DNA from: Clavelina lepadiformis
Taxonomy: Eukaryota > Chordata > Ascidiacea > Aplousobranchia > Clavelinidae
Length of the DNA stretch: 64,000 bases
Assembly: GCF_947623445.1 (NCBI RefSeq)
Contig: NC_135240.1
Coordinates: 26,598,001-26,662,000 of the forward strand
Reading direction: 5' to 3'
Under the pieces are notes generated by a model. It had not been told where the DNA came from. It saw only the letters and a program-made list of their open reading frames with translations, and made no database searches. Positions 11,201-25,700 of this stretch are shown in pieces (positions within the stretch are counted from its first letter, which is position 1; every line of letters begins with the position of its first letter). The translations under genes were made by a program, and so were the position numbers.

Positions 11201-12939
11201 AATTACCATAAATCCTGAGCAGCCAATTTTGGTGAGTTGAGATTATCCATTGTCGGAGGTGAAACAAAAATGAGTTTACTACGCATTGTAACAAGTAAAA
11301 TGTATTGAAGGTAAATACTTGACTTTAAAGAAGCGGTGTAGATAGTTCCAGGAGAGATTTGTCTACCTTGGTTGATTCTAGCCAGGTACATACCACATGC
11401 AGTGCATGCTGCTACAAAGTGTTTATCAATTCGCTTTCTTTCCGAAAGTTATGAATTACGAGGCGTGTTTTGTACGCTTTGCTAAGGTGTTCTTTTCATA
11501 CCTACTCAAGCATGACCAATTCTGTATTCCGTGATTCATGACGTGTTACTGAGAGTCAATTACCAACGCAACTCAACAAAGGGCTTTTCGAGTTCAGTTT
11601 GTTGTGTGTGGACTGCACAGTCAATCAAAGCAACGTCGTCATCGAAGCTTACCAACCTAACGCGGACAGAACAGCAGCAGACCAGAAAAGCTCCCCCATC
11701 AAAGCAGGTAGATAAAGTATCCCTCCCATTCGTTTCCCGAGTTTGCGTTGAAGAGGGTCTAGCATTGTGACGTAACCCTGAGTCAATAAAAACATTTGTC
11801 GAAACTAGGCGGACTGTGAAGTAAAAGCAGAGCTTGCGTTTGGTTTAGCAGAGGTCTAGGGATGAACAATACCGAACAATTGGCTATTCTAGAATAATCT
11901 AGAATAGTTTATTTCGGATCTAGAATTTCGAATCCTATTCTGGGATAGCATAAAAGTTAAAAATATTTAGCACCAGCAATGCTTTTGTTTTGAATTCGCA
12001 ATAAGCTCACAAAGCTATCATGGTTCAAGCAAGTTTACAAAGTTGTCAAATTGACATAACCCACGGTTTAATTCATGACGATTAACCCACCACATAGTAT
12101 CGGAATGTGAAATAACAATCGACAACAACATCTCTTGCACCTGCCATTGAAAACCTTCAATCATACAATAAAACCGGTTCCTAAGATTCGGAAAAAATAC
12201 GAAAATTAGATTCGAATCTTTTGAGATTCGGTTCTTTAGCATGCGTTATTCTAGAATGTACATCCCTACACATGCTTATAGTTTAGCTGATAGCTGATCA
12301 GTGATCGCTTGTGTTTTACCGACCGCTGATGCAAAGTTGATTCAGATATCGTTTTTAAGAGATCATTTACTGTCTGGATAAGAAGTTATGCTTTTATTTG
12401 CTGATTAACACAAGATTTTAAACGATCGGTGAAGCCGCTACAGCAGGACCAATTCGTCACTTGACCCGGACAACACACATGCGCTGGCTACTACCACGTT
12501 AACCAAACCGGACTTTTTCGTTCTTTGGATAAACAGCTCGAAGTCGTCGTACCTGTTTCCGCATCTGCTTGGCAAAGAGAAATCCTCCCAAAATTAGGCT
12601 CACTGAATAACCAAAAGGGGCTTGTGTCCATAACAGCCCGAGGCCTGGGGTATACACAGATTCCGCGGTTCCGTTGATGTACCCGCCCCCAACCCAAGTA
12701 GCTGGAAAACCACTGCGTTAAACCATAGACATCTCATAGTGGTAAGTTACAATCTTACCGGTCATTGTAAAACTTCCGACAAAAAGTCCGATATCTCTTC
12801 CGCCGACCATGATCCGCTCGTTATTTTCATCCGGGCTTCCTCCGCGTCTCCGCTTGTACCAGGCCGCCCATATTCCAATGGCCAAAATGACCAAATAGAA
12901 AACTATAATTGACACTAAACCGGGTACGTTTATCGCCAT
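8246..12939 (-). CDS. slc5a7: high-affinity choline transporter, copy C (CHT1 orthologue-like)
   Basis: SLC5A7-type sodium-choline symporter, a multi-pass membrane protein supplying choline for acetylcholine synthesis. Nine exons on the minus strand: 12939-12759, 12701-12553, 11777-11657, 10951-10803, 10657-10523, 9885-9732, 9522-9308, 9046-8900, 8698-8246. They join without frame breaks into 567 residues. Signatures: [14 protein letters not shown] (exon 2), [18 protein letters not shown] (exon 3), [14 protein letters not shown] (exon 4), [13 protein letters not shown] (exon 6), [15 protein letters not shown] (exon 7, the conserved Na+-site region) and DPNTYGS (exon 9). It is much closer to vertebrate CHT1 than copy B and keeps a longer, acidic cytoplasmic tail rich in Glu and Ser. 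It is convergent with copy B. Introns carry transposon remnants. A candidate AATAAA lies at 7701-7696 on the minus strand; if it is used, the orphan exon would be in the 3' UTR. Confidence 0.93.
10069..10490. mobile_element. hAT-like MITE in copy C intron 5
   Basis: The left end reads TAGAGATGTGCCG. The reverse complement of the right end reads TATGGATGGGCCG, an imperfect terminal inverted repeat. The interior is full of CCCGAA/TTCGGG motifs at both ends. Its last 62 bases recur at 36371-36429 in the slingshot gene, which shows it is a dispersed repeat. No coding capacity. I could not identify a target-site duplication. Confidence 0.6.
11108..11202 (-). mobile_element. probable degenerate tRNA-derived SINE
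   Basis: Read on the minus strand it begins with a box-A-like TGGCTTTTCAACACGG. About 50 bases later comes a box-B-like AAGTTCGAGTTTCGAT, followed by CAGCACCTCAGCACC. This is the layout of a tRNA-headed SINE. It lies in intron 3 of choline transporter copy C. The boundaries are approximate and no A-rich tail is clear. Confidence 0.4.
11857..12268. mobile_element. hAT-like MITE in copy C intron 2
   Basis: The left end is TAGGGATGAACA. The right end in reverse complement is TAGGGATGTACATTCTAGAA. Both ends also carry TTCTAGAATAA motifs and ATTCGGAA/GATTCGAA stretches, so the outer parts can fold back on each other. No open frame of note. An 8-bp target duplication was not found by eye. Confidence 0.65.
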
Positions 12940-15900
12940 TTACTTGATTTTTATTGATTCTTTTACAGTAAGGAATTTTCCCATTTAAGTTTAAACTACA
13001 AAAGATACTTTGGAGTAATATTTTTGGCTCAAACATGACTTTCAATCTCAAATGTACTAATGCATTTTGGGAAGGGTTGCTAGCTTTGTGTGCAACTTTG
13101 CAACTGAAATTTTCAAACAGCTTTTCAAATGACTAGTGTTTGAAAAACACACGCAGCCATCAGGAATAAGTGAAGTTGAGGTGGCGTTTTCTTTTCATAC
13201 GGTAAATGAGACTTACACGATATGACTGACTAAGCTAAACCGTCTCCTATTGTTCTAAACAATCCTTTATACAGTTTCCCTCCTCAACAGTGCCTTTATA
13301 AACACAAAGTAGACTGGTGGATACTGCGTCAAGTGTTTGATGTTAAATTTGCTCTCGGAAATAATTCTCAGGTGTAATCGTAAATTACCTTCGTCCTTCA
13401 TTACGAGTTTGCTTAAAGCAAACTCGCTTGACGATTTGACAACACTAGCAGATTGCGATTAAACTGTAGTGTTTGCTTAAGGTTAAGTTAATTATTTTTG
13501 CATATGAAGAAATGATTAGGACCGACTATAGTAGTTAATGGCATTTCAATCATCATTGTATGGCATCGTAATGGCAAATCAATCATTTTAAAAAAGAAGT
13601 GCCACCTTTTTATCCCATTATCTGCCCCATTCCTTTATGATAAGTGGTGATAAAAATTTTTTTCGGGACCGACACAATGTTTAATGGTGTAAATATTTAT
13701 AATAATTAATTATAATAGGTCCACCGACCTTAATTCCAAAGCTGCAATAATCCATATTCCGTAGTAAACATATTGACTAAATTTTTTTGGCAACTTGTTC
13801 AACTTCATTCAATGCGCTGTTGTCCAAACTATCGCAATTGTTCGAAAACACTGGAAATATCGCCAAGTATCTAATTTCACTATAACTTTTGTGGTTGGAT
13901 TATTCTGGTTTATGTGGTTAAACCGGTATCGATGACTACTTGGATATGGCCAATTATATTTAAAGAAAATTAGCCTGTCCGTGACCAGATGGCTTTAATT
14001 TGCCGGAGTTGGAAAACCTATATAGGTTAAACCTATTGTTATCAATTTCTTTCCTTCACCAAACTAATACGTTATTTCTGCCTGTTTCAGTACAGCAGCC
14101 TATTTCTTTTGTGACTGACAACTTTTTTTCGGTAAAGCCTCAATTCAAACTTAAGATGGAAACTGCGGTTTTAAAAATACAGTTAAAACCATTGCTTGTA
14201 AAAAGCTGAGAAAGCTCGCCCTGGATCTGCACCTTTAGGACATGCTTTATTCCAGTCCTGTAGAAACTTTGCGTTCAAAGCAAAACTGCAGCCTGTATTT
14301 CTAAAGTTTGCGGCCTGTATTTTTTAAAACACCGTCGTTTCAGTTGTTAAAATTTAATATCCAGCCCAAACTGCCGTTGAGCAACTTTCTGTCCTTACCC
14401 CTCACATGTGTTTACCTACTATGGCAACAATGGCCCTACTCTGAAATATCTGCGAGAAAAAACACGAAAACAAAAGAACAATAGGGCTTGCGTTTACAAA
14501 ATTCCAAATGATGCGTTGGAAAAATCACAGTTGTAACAAAGTTAACTTGGAAATGTTACTAGAAAGAGATCAAATGCCGTGAAAATTGCACCATGTTGTA
14601 AACCGGCAACATCTGTTGATAGCCTAAATTTAAATTAAGTTGATATGTAGGCCTTATCCATTCTAACAATAAATGCTTTATTCCTACTGTAATTGTTCTC
14701 CTTGGCTGGTCTTTAAATTGGAGCATGACGCATTGTTGTTCTGCGCAGCCTATGTACGAAAGAGAAAAAGCGCTTCGTAAATACAAGAAATATTTCGATC
14801 GTAAAATCCTATTTGCAAAGGACTAAGTGTTGAAAATATTGACGTCTTAAAATAGGAAAATTGTCAATTTTTTGCTTTTAGACTTCGAAGGAAAAGCAAT
14901 TCTCGCAAATAAGAACTAAAAAAAACAGTCTAGACTTAATTTTATGAAACGACGGGTTGACGTTTCTCGTAACTTTGCTATTAATAGCTTTTGTTTACCA
15001 AAATTTTTAACGAAATTAAAGTATACACTTCAGATAAGAAAACGTCGAATTAGCCGTTTTCAGATATGAAAACAGCAAAATTTAGTTTTCCTACTTTGAG
15101 TTTTGAACACACGTCATCATGGATTTTTTTACATATCGCATTAAAGACCAACTACAAAAACTTCCAATTATGCACATAACAAACCGAAAAAGTTAGCGTA
15201 CTTGATTTCGAATTGGTCCAATAAGGATTTATTCAGCTTTTCGAAGGACCAAAACAATTTTTGTAAGACGCGGCGCAGACAGCGATGATTGTTGGTGTGT
15301 TGTTTGTCTTACAATTGCCCAGTCGTCCTTATTTCGCGACAGCAAATCAAATGACAATAACGAAAGTCAACAATTAAGCCCGAAATAGATGAGAGTGTTG
15401 AAACTTTTTAAGCTCACGGTGGTTACATCCCGTGTGATGCAAAGCAGTCACGTTGGGCGTAATGCTACCAAAGAAAATACAGTGCATGGTAGCGAGTAAA
15501 TACCTTTGAAGTTAGGGGCAAGTCCATAAACAAGTTGATCTTATATCAAAGAACACTACTCACTGAATAATCTGGTAAAATAGTTTTGAAAAAAAATCGT
15601 TGTTTAGGTAATTATAAGCGAAAGAAAATCGCAAAATTTTCCTTAATTGTGACGTAGTCAAGGCTTTTGTGATGTCAGATACAACATTCGGCAATTCATA
15701 AATTTAGCAGTACTGTACCTACTACCTTCTGTATATCACGTACGTATCTGTTACAGCTGTATACATTGCTTTAACAGCCAATAGCTTGATAGGTGACGGA
15801 CTGACGGCCTATAGGCCAACCACGGTAACCAGTACGGTACCGGTTTGACGGGTAGCCTATGCGGTCTAACTTTAAGTCTAAAGGATACCAAACTTCACGG

Positions 15901-16657
15901 ACGCAAATGATTGTGCTACCGGATTTTTTTATGTTCAAAACAATCGCAATTCACTCAATTACAATACATTTCTTTACATAAACCAAATTGAACACTTCAG
16001 TTGCTGTTCCGAACTAACCCTAGTTGCTACCGCGTAAGAAAAGCAACAGCATGTGACTAATCTATGACATAACAAGAGCCTCTTCTACTGACCATAAAGG
16101 CAAAAATCGAGACTTTTAGCGATAACTACCCAGCTTTAAATTTAATTATTTTACCAGAACGTCCAGTTAGTGTCCTTTCATATTATATCAAGTTCTTTGC
16201 CCCTCACTTCAATAGGAAACAATTTTTCTGAGAAACAAAGTCCTGGAAGTTGAACTTTATGATTATATCAAAAACTTTTCCTTCTACGGTTTCGTGAAGT
16301 TTCATTTTCAACCTTCTTACTTTGAATGTATTGATATTTCCGTTTTGTTTCCGGAAAAGTTGAGATTTACTATAACCCAGTGTTTCCACATTACAGCCAG
16401 TCACCATTTAATCACAAGATCTCAAACGGAAGTTGGAGAGTAGATTGCTGTTCCCTGGTGTGCTATTTGGACCATTTGCTTTGATATCTAATTATTCTCA
16501 CCTCCAGGAAAAAATGTTATAGCTTTATAAAAAAAAACTCTGACTTTGCAGTGTACTCAGCATATCCACTGAGTAACAGAATCAACCAACGCTGGTCTAT
16601 CTCATAGCGGCCCCTGAAACAAAGCACTCAGACAACCAGGACATGACGCGCAAATGG
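12940..16657. other. intergenic, copy C promoter side to rps6 3' end
   Basis: AT-rich, with no recognisable exon on either strand. It contains a 23-bp inverted repeat at 13404-13426 (11-base arms CGAGTTTGCTT around one A). The copy C promoter must lie near 12940-13300. Short open frames, such as 14000-14209 and 14559-14786, show no family motif. Confidence 0.5.
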
Positions 16658-16663
16658 TTTAAT
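16658..16663 (-). other. rps6 polyadenylation signal ATTAAA
   Basis: On the minus strand ATTAAA begins four bases after the rps6 stop codon TGA (16670-16668). This implies a very short 3' UTR, common for ribosomal-protein mRNAs. I saw no better signal just downstream. Confidence 0.55.
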
Positions 16664-16667
16664 TTTA

Positions 16668-19915
<3,248 letters not shown>

Positions 19916-19961
19916 ACTGCAGCCTTACTACAGCATTCACCACATCCTTCACCAAAAAAAG
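19916..19961 (-). promoter_or_regulatory. rps6 5' leader with candidate TOP motif
   Basis: Forty-six bases upstream of the rps6 ATG, the minus strand reads C followed by seven T (19961-19954). This is the form of a 5' terminal oligopyrimidine tract, which places ribosomal-protein mRNAs under mTOR control. The transcription start at that C is inferred, not seen. Confidence 0.45.
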
Positions 19962-21121
19962 AACGAGATCTCTTCGTGAAACGCGAAGTAATTTAGTTAT
20001 GGAAACGAGATATTTATTTTTTTAATTTTGAAAAGGAGTTCTTTAAGTAACGATAAGAATTTGTTTATGTTTTTAGGCTATGACGAAACTTAACTTGATA
20101 AAGAATAAATATGGAGCTTAAAACAAGAAGAAGTGGTTAGATTTTCGTTTGAATCATTTAGATGTGTTTAATCTTTTTACAATCGCAAAGACAGATTTCT
20201 TGTGTTTTGAGAGGACGGACAAAGACGGATTAACTAAATGCCAGGTTAAACTAGTGATGAAAGCAAATCTTAATAGTGGCACAATCCAAGAAAACTTGCT
20301 CGTAACTCCAATGCAAGCAAAGTTTTTTAAATTATTTTTTCAATCAAGGCAAGTCAGTCATGTTCGTCAAGTACAAATGATAACTTCAGTAAATTAGGAT
20401 AAAGTCTAAAATCAAGAAAACCAAATTTTTATTTTAACACAAGTCAAATCAAGCTTTTTAAGAAAAAAATTGATAAATTGTTGGTAAAACTTAACTTGGG
20501 TCTTGGATGAAGTTAGTAGTTCGAGTCTTACCATTAGATTAAGTTACGTCAGGAAAACTCTTGGCTCAAAAACCGCTGCTAAAACAATGCAGAACCGTAT
20601 GGTTCCCGTAAGTGAATGTTAATTTATATACTGCTATTTCTTCAAAGTTTAAATATTTCAATCCAGTTCACACAAAAGTTCTAAATACGTGTTTTGTTTT
20701 GATCAACATTGTTTACAGATAAACTTTTTTTGAACAAAGCGCATGGTGGCGTACCTGGGTTAAAATCTCTGATTAAGCTGTTGATTGTTTGTTGTTGCTT
20801 TGCACAAAGTTACAATTATTTTGAAACTTAGTAGCCTAATCCGCCGGACTGCAGAGTATGGACGTTTTCGGTAAGATCTTGGGTGCGCCAAACAACCAAA
20901 AATGACAAGTGCGGTGCTTAATAATGAGCAGACTCGATGGACGTGCGCAATTATATAGTAATGTACCAAACTGGAAAATACGGCTGTTTTCGATGAGAAA
21001 TCATGTGTGCAAAGACAAAAATCTTGTCGTGATGGCGTGCACCAAAGCCTTAATCCTTGATTTATTGCAAACAACCAGTTTTTCTTTGTTTATTATAAAT
21101 GGACGTAAAGATAGAAAATTT

Positions 21122-21236
21122 AGGTCTAGTGTAGTAGGCCTAGTGCACAACCGTGTGATACATATCTGCACTAGACCCCTGCTCCCCAAATTGTGACGTC
21201 ATGTGGTGTTTGGTTGTGCACTTCTGCACTAGATCC
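21122..21236. repeat. foldback element, copy 1
   Basis: It starts with GGTCTAGTG and ends with the reverse complement of a CTAGTGCAGAAGTGCACAAC arm (21213-21232). Its reverse complement aligns along its length with 22238-22337, including a shared internal GTCACAATTTG. It is therefore a dispersed inverted-repeat element of about 110 bp. Confidence 0.65.
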
Positions 21237-21536
21237 TTCGGCATGCACGTTACGCTAACAAACCTCGTTCGTGCAGCTGCCACACTTGCCACTATGGTTA
21301 TTGTACGTAGTTTGGCCAATCTTTAAATCAGTTGAAAATTGAGTGCACAGAAGTTCTGTCCAAGTCATCAAGTGCAAAATAACGCATCTTAAGTGTGGCA
21401 TTAAAGCTCATAAAAAGCAGTATTAAATGCAATGGTGCCAAACTCTGCAGTCTGGGTATCTAAGTTATTCAGTAAGCCTATAGTGTTATACAGTTTGCAG
21501 GTGTAAGCGCTTGGCTTGCATTGATTTAAAACCTCA

Positions 21537-21562
21537 GGGTCTGGTGCAGAAGTGTGCAACCA
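21537..21562. repeat. foldback element, single arm
   Basis: GGGTCTGGTGCAGAAGTGTG and the following CAACCA match one arm of the elements at 21122-21236 and 22238-22337 with few changes. No second arm follows. Confidence 0.6.
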
Positions 21563-22237
21563 AGTATAAACCCAATAATACAACAACCATCTCCATTTAG
21601 GCTATACACTGACGTTGACGATTTCTTCAAGAGTTTGACAGTTTGCAAGCGGCTTATCAAGGTTCAAGGTTAAAAATGCACAGTTGGACATGGTCAGCCA
21701 AATTTAAAGTTATGTTGTTAATTAACTGCTGATTAATTATTATTGGGTTTTAGGTCAGTTATGCATATCGGTCTCAGAAAATAGGCTGCTCAGAGGTTAG
21801 CAAGAGTCGTATATATCCAGCAAAACCAAATTTTTTGACCATATGCTGTTCAGTTGGACCAAGTTTTTTTGTGGTTGTTTCTAATATGTGTCACCTATCC
21901 TATTACGTGTACTGACTGGCAACTATGCGTAAAAATTAAAGGCTGCCACTATTTTAACGAAAAAATATTGTGAGTTCCAAGCTAATTTTCACAGCTTCTT
22001 ATTAACCTAACTTAAATGTTGTAACATATTAATCTAAATCTACCTTCTAATCAATATCTAACTCCAATAAAACCTTCAATAGCTAAAATTAACTTTTTGC
22101 ATACCTACTCTTCTAACCCAACAACCTGTCTTTAACAGCGAGCTGCGTGACCTACTTACGGTGAAATAGACACTTCGAAAATTGAATTTATGTATAATGA
22201 ATATTGGGTCTAGTGCTGACTCAGACTCAGCAATGTC

Positions 22238-22337
22238 GGGTCTAGTGCAGAAGTGCACAACCACAAGATGTCACAATTTGCGTAGCTGGGGTCTAGTATA
22301 CAAATATATCCTATGGTTGTGCACTTCTGCACTTAGC
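22238..22337. repeat. foldback element, copy 2
   Basis: The left arm GGTCTAGTGCAGAAGTGCAC continues into AACCA. The right arm, about 75 bases on, is its near-perfect inverse (GGTTGTGCACTTCTGCACT). A further partial GGGTCTAGTGC lies just upstream at 22206. Confidence 0.7.
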
Positions 22338-22759
22338 CAAAGTATTTCATGCTGTTGTTTTGAGAAAATCAACTGTTTTTCTCCATATAACCAAATATAA
22401 ATAAACTGCAGCCAACTAATGATATCTTTAGTTGTACCTATCTATATATACTTATCATGTTTAGTTTTATTTTATTTCGATTATTTTCATTCTCATTTCC
22501 ATTCAAGTGAGGAAAATTCAGTACTTGGATGATTGATCTGGGAAAGTGTAGAAAGTACTTCTTTTGTTTATGTTATTTTACTTCTTACAACACAAACAAC
22601 TTCGTTTTTTTAATTTTTGTTAACAGTTTTAAGCATGTTTTATTGTAACAGTTAGTTTTTGAAAACAATAAAAACATATATGCATTTAGAACAACAGATG
22701 TTTTTTTTTTACAATTAGCGCAATCTTGTTTGATACTGCTAAAATAAGACAGATGTCAC

Positions 22760-25700
22760 ATGGCACTAGTTTCGGTTCAGCGAGCATCTACGCCGTTATC
22801 TTCAGCAGCTTCTATAACTGTGAGTACATAGCTATCATTTTTTGAAATACCAAGTTATGCATATTTCAGTAAAACTATAGACTATGTTTATACATTTTTA
22901 CTGCAGAGTTTTTCGTTTTTTATTCTTGGACGTCTTCCGTCATTCTTTGTTTGCTGTATATTATATATATATGATATGCATTCCAATTTAGAAATATTTT
23001 AAAATTTATGTCTACTATAATTGGCTGCCGGTACTTTATTTGAGTTATAATATATAATTTATGTAAGCGTTTAGTAAAAAAATTTGAATTTTGATTCTCT
23101 CTGATTTTTATGGTATCCGTGACCTTATAATAAAGAGACGTAACCTTAAAATATTGAAAAAGAAATTCAAAAGTTTCATGCTATGTTGCACAAGTTCATT
23201 AACAATGTATGATATACCTATGCAAATCATGTGTTTTTATACTGATATTAGATGATATACTAATTACTTATGATGATAAAATGATTAGTTAGGCTGAAGA
23301 AGATTTATATCATGATTGTGTATGACCGTATTGGAATATTAAAAATGGAGCATTACTGTGCAATGTACACTTGCAAGGCATGAATGGGTTGTAGTCACAT
23401 AATGTAAATTTGTTCCGTTAATCCTCTTATCCTGGCTGTACATTTGTATACTTGACACAGAATTTGCATTAGCGATGATTTAAGAAAAATGATAATGAAA
23501 TCCCATTACATGATCATAATGCATATTGTACTCTGAAGCTGTGTTTCAAAGCTATAATGATAATGTTGTAAGATATTTTTTCTTTAGCTTTCAGTTGTTG
23601 CAAAGCTAAATTTGATGCTGTTTTGAATAATACCACTTCTAAACGTACAAAATGAACAATATGTGTTTTTTAAGTTTTTGGAAAACGATTGTTTGAAAAC
23701 CTGTTATTGTTATTGGTCTGTTTCTATGAAGTTCTCTATAACATCGTTTCTTAAATTATCGCCTTGTATAAATCCCAAATAGAATTGCCATATTGCTATC
23801 CAGGGTCATAGGGTGGTTGTCTGCCTTTAGTAACAGCATGAACCCAACTCATGTTGTTTTCGTTGATGAATCATTTTGTATTTAACTGCATAGCTGGTGT
23901 GTTTCGGGATGTTTTTGGTGGTAGCCTATTGCTGACATATACTGATGTTTCTTATAATAGTGCGTATGATACCTTAAGTATAGACACAAACAGTAGACTT
24001 CCTCAAAAGTGTAAGTTATATGAATACAGGAAAAGTCGGTCTAAAAACGTGGTTTACGATAACAACAAAATGATGTAAGACACTATTTAAAAATATGTCA
24101 TCTTTTTGGAACGTGTTTAAACTTAGCTTGCCTATTTAAAACTAGCAATTTCTCTAATAGACTGTTAGTGTCAGAGGAAATTTGGAATCAACTGTGTGCA
24201 GAGCTTTTGCTAAGATCTTGTGTGAAAGGTTTATATAGAGTTGCTGCATTTGCACTACATGTGCTAAACATTTTGCTATTACGTGGTCATGGTAAAATGT
24301 CAGATTTGTTTTGGGTGGAAAATGTTAAATGGTTTGCATACCATACTGCCACACCCTCATAGCTTTATATGTCATACTTCACTAACTTGCTGAAATTTGG
24401 CTTATTTGTTGTGACATTTCGGTAAAGGGCCTCTTGTTACTAGCTAAGCTTTTACAGTGTTATGGTGTGTATCATGCGTTTGAAGTAAATTATGGCATGA
24501 TTTATTATTTTTTTATTTGCAAAACTAAGTTTAATGTTTTTCAGTGAAACTGTTACTTCTGTTCTTTAGCAGCTGTTGACATCTGAGCTCTAGAGTTCTA
24601 CTTATATTAACCATAGTTAACACTTTGCTGACTCTTTGATAAGCATAGATTTGTGTTATGTGCAATTTATCATATTTATATTGTTACGTGATTCTAGTGT
24701 GTTAACCTAAAAGTAGGGAAATGCTTTTGGGCCGTCATAAAATCACTGATGTTCAGTCAACCACTAATTTTATCTGGACAAAGGTATTTTCATTTGTTAA
24801 AACATAAATCGTAAGAATAAATGCACTGGTATTGATAAAAAGTTTTAAAACGAAGGTATAACCCCTTTCAAATGCGTGATGTGAAAGAAAACATAAATCA
24901 GATTTAATTCTTCATCTAAAACGTGGTCATTCTACCCAGTAGTTCCATATTACTTCCAATTTAATGTTTGTATTCTCCCAAACATATGTTGGAGAGGTAA
25001 ACAGTTGTTATGCTCTCTCTTGAAATTACGCCAGCCCATTTCACCATATTTGGTTGAGTTGATAAGCAGATTTATTTATTTGATGCTTACTGAAATGACA
25101 TCACTATTTGTTTTAAATGAAGGAACAAATATATACATAAGTTTTCTTTGCAAAGTCCCCGTTATAAGATCCATCGTCTTGGACAGAAAGGTCTTTACAC
25201 ATTGATATGCTGTAGTTCTGGTGTGATTGACAGAAGCTGTGAAATTAATATGATCCACTTTTACTTCTTACATTGTGTCTTCTGTTTCTTCCAGGATCAG
25301 GACTTGGTGGAAGTGGACGGCTATGAAGAGGAAGACGAGACAGTGAGTGACCTCCCCGATATCCACTCCCCGACTAGATCAAACAACCAAAGGCTTGTTA
25401 GGCAAGGGTGAGTGTTAAGCATTGTGAGAAAGTTTTGCATGAGCTGTCAGTAGATAACCACCTGTTGGCGATGAATTTTTGTATTATTGATATCAATTGG
25501 TGCTGATATCTAGTAGCATAATATAAACTACAAAGTTTGTTTACCAAAACTAAAAACGGCTGAGTTTGCTAATCAGCTATGGAACTTTGCAATGCAGCAA
25601 GGCGTTAGCTTGACATATGCTGCTTGCTAAATCCGGAAACTAGCCTGCTCCAACAAGTTGTTCCGTTTTATGAAAGAAACCAGGGTTACCAGTACATTAA

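Larger units (their letters stand above)
19962..22759. other. intergenic between divergent rps6 and slingshot
   Basis: Head-to-head spacer holding both promoters. The middle part contains several copies of a short inverted-repeat element (listed separately). Open frames here, such as 20760-21196 on both strands, run across the repeats and show no protein family. Confidence 0.5.

Noticed and set aside
13404..13426. 23-bp inverted repeat as a terminator or small RNA
   Set aside because: An isolated short palindrome in spacer, with no adjacent gene end or conserved partner.
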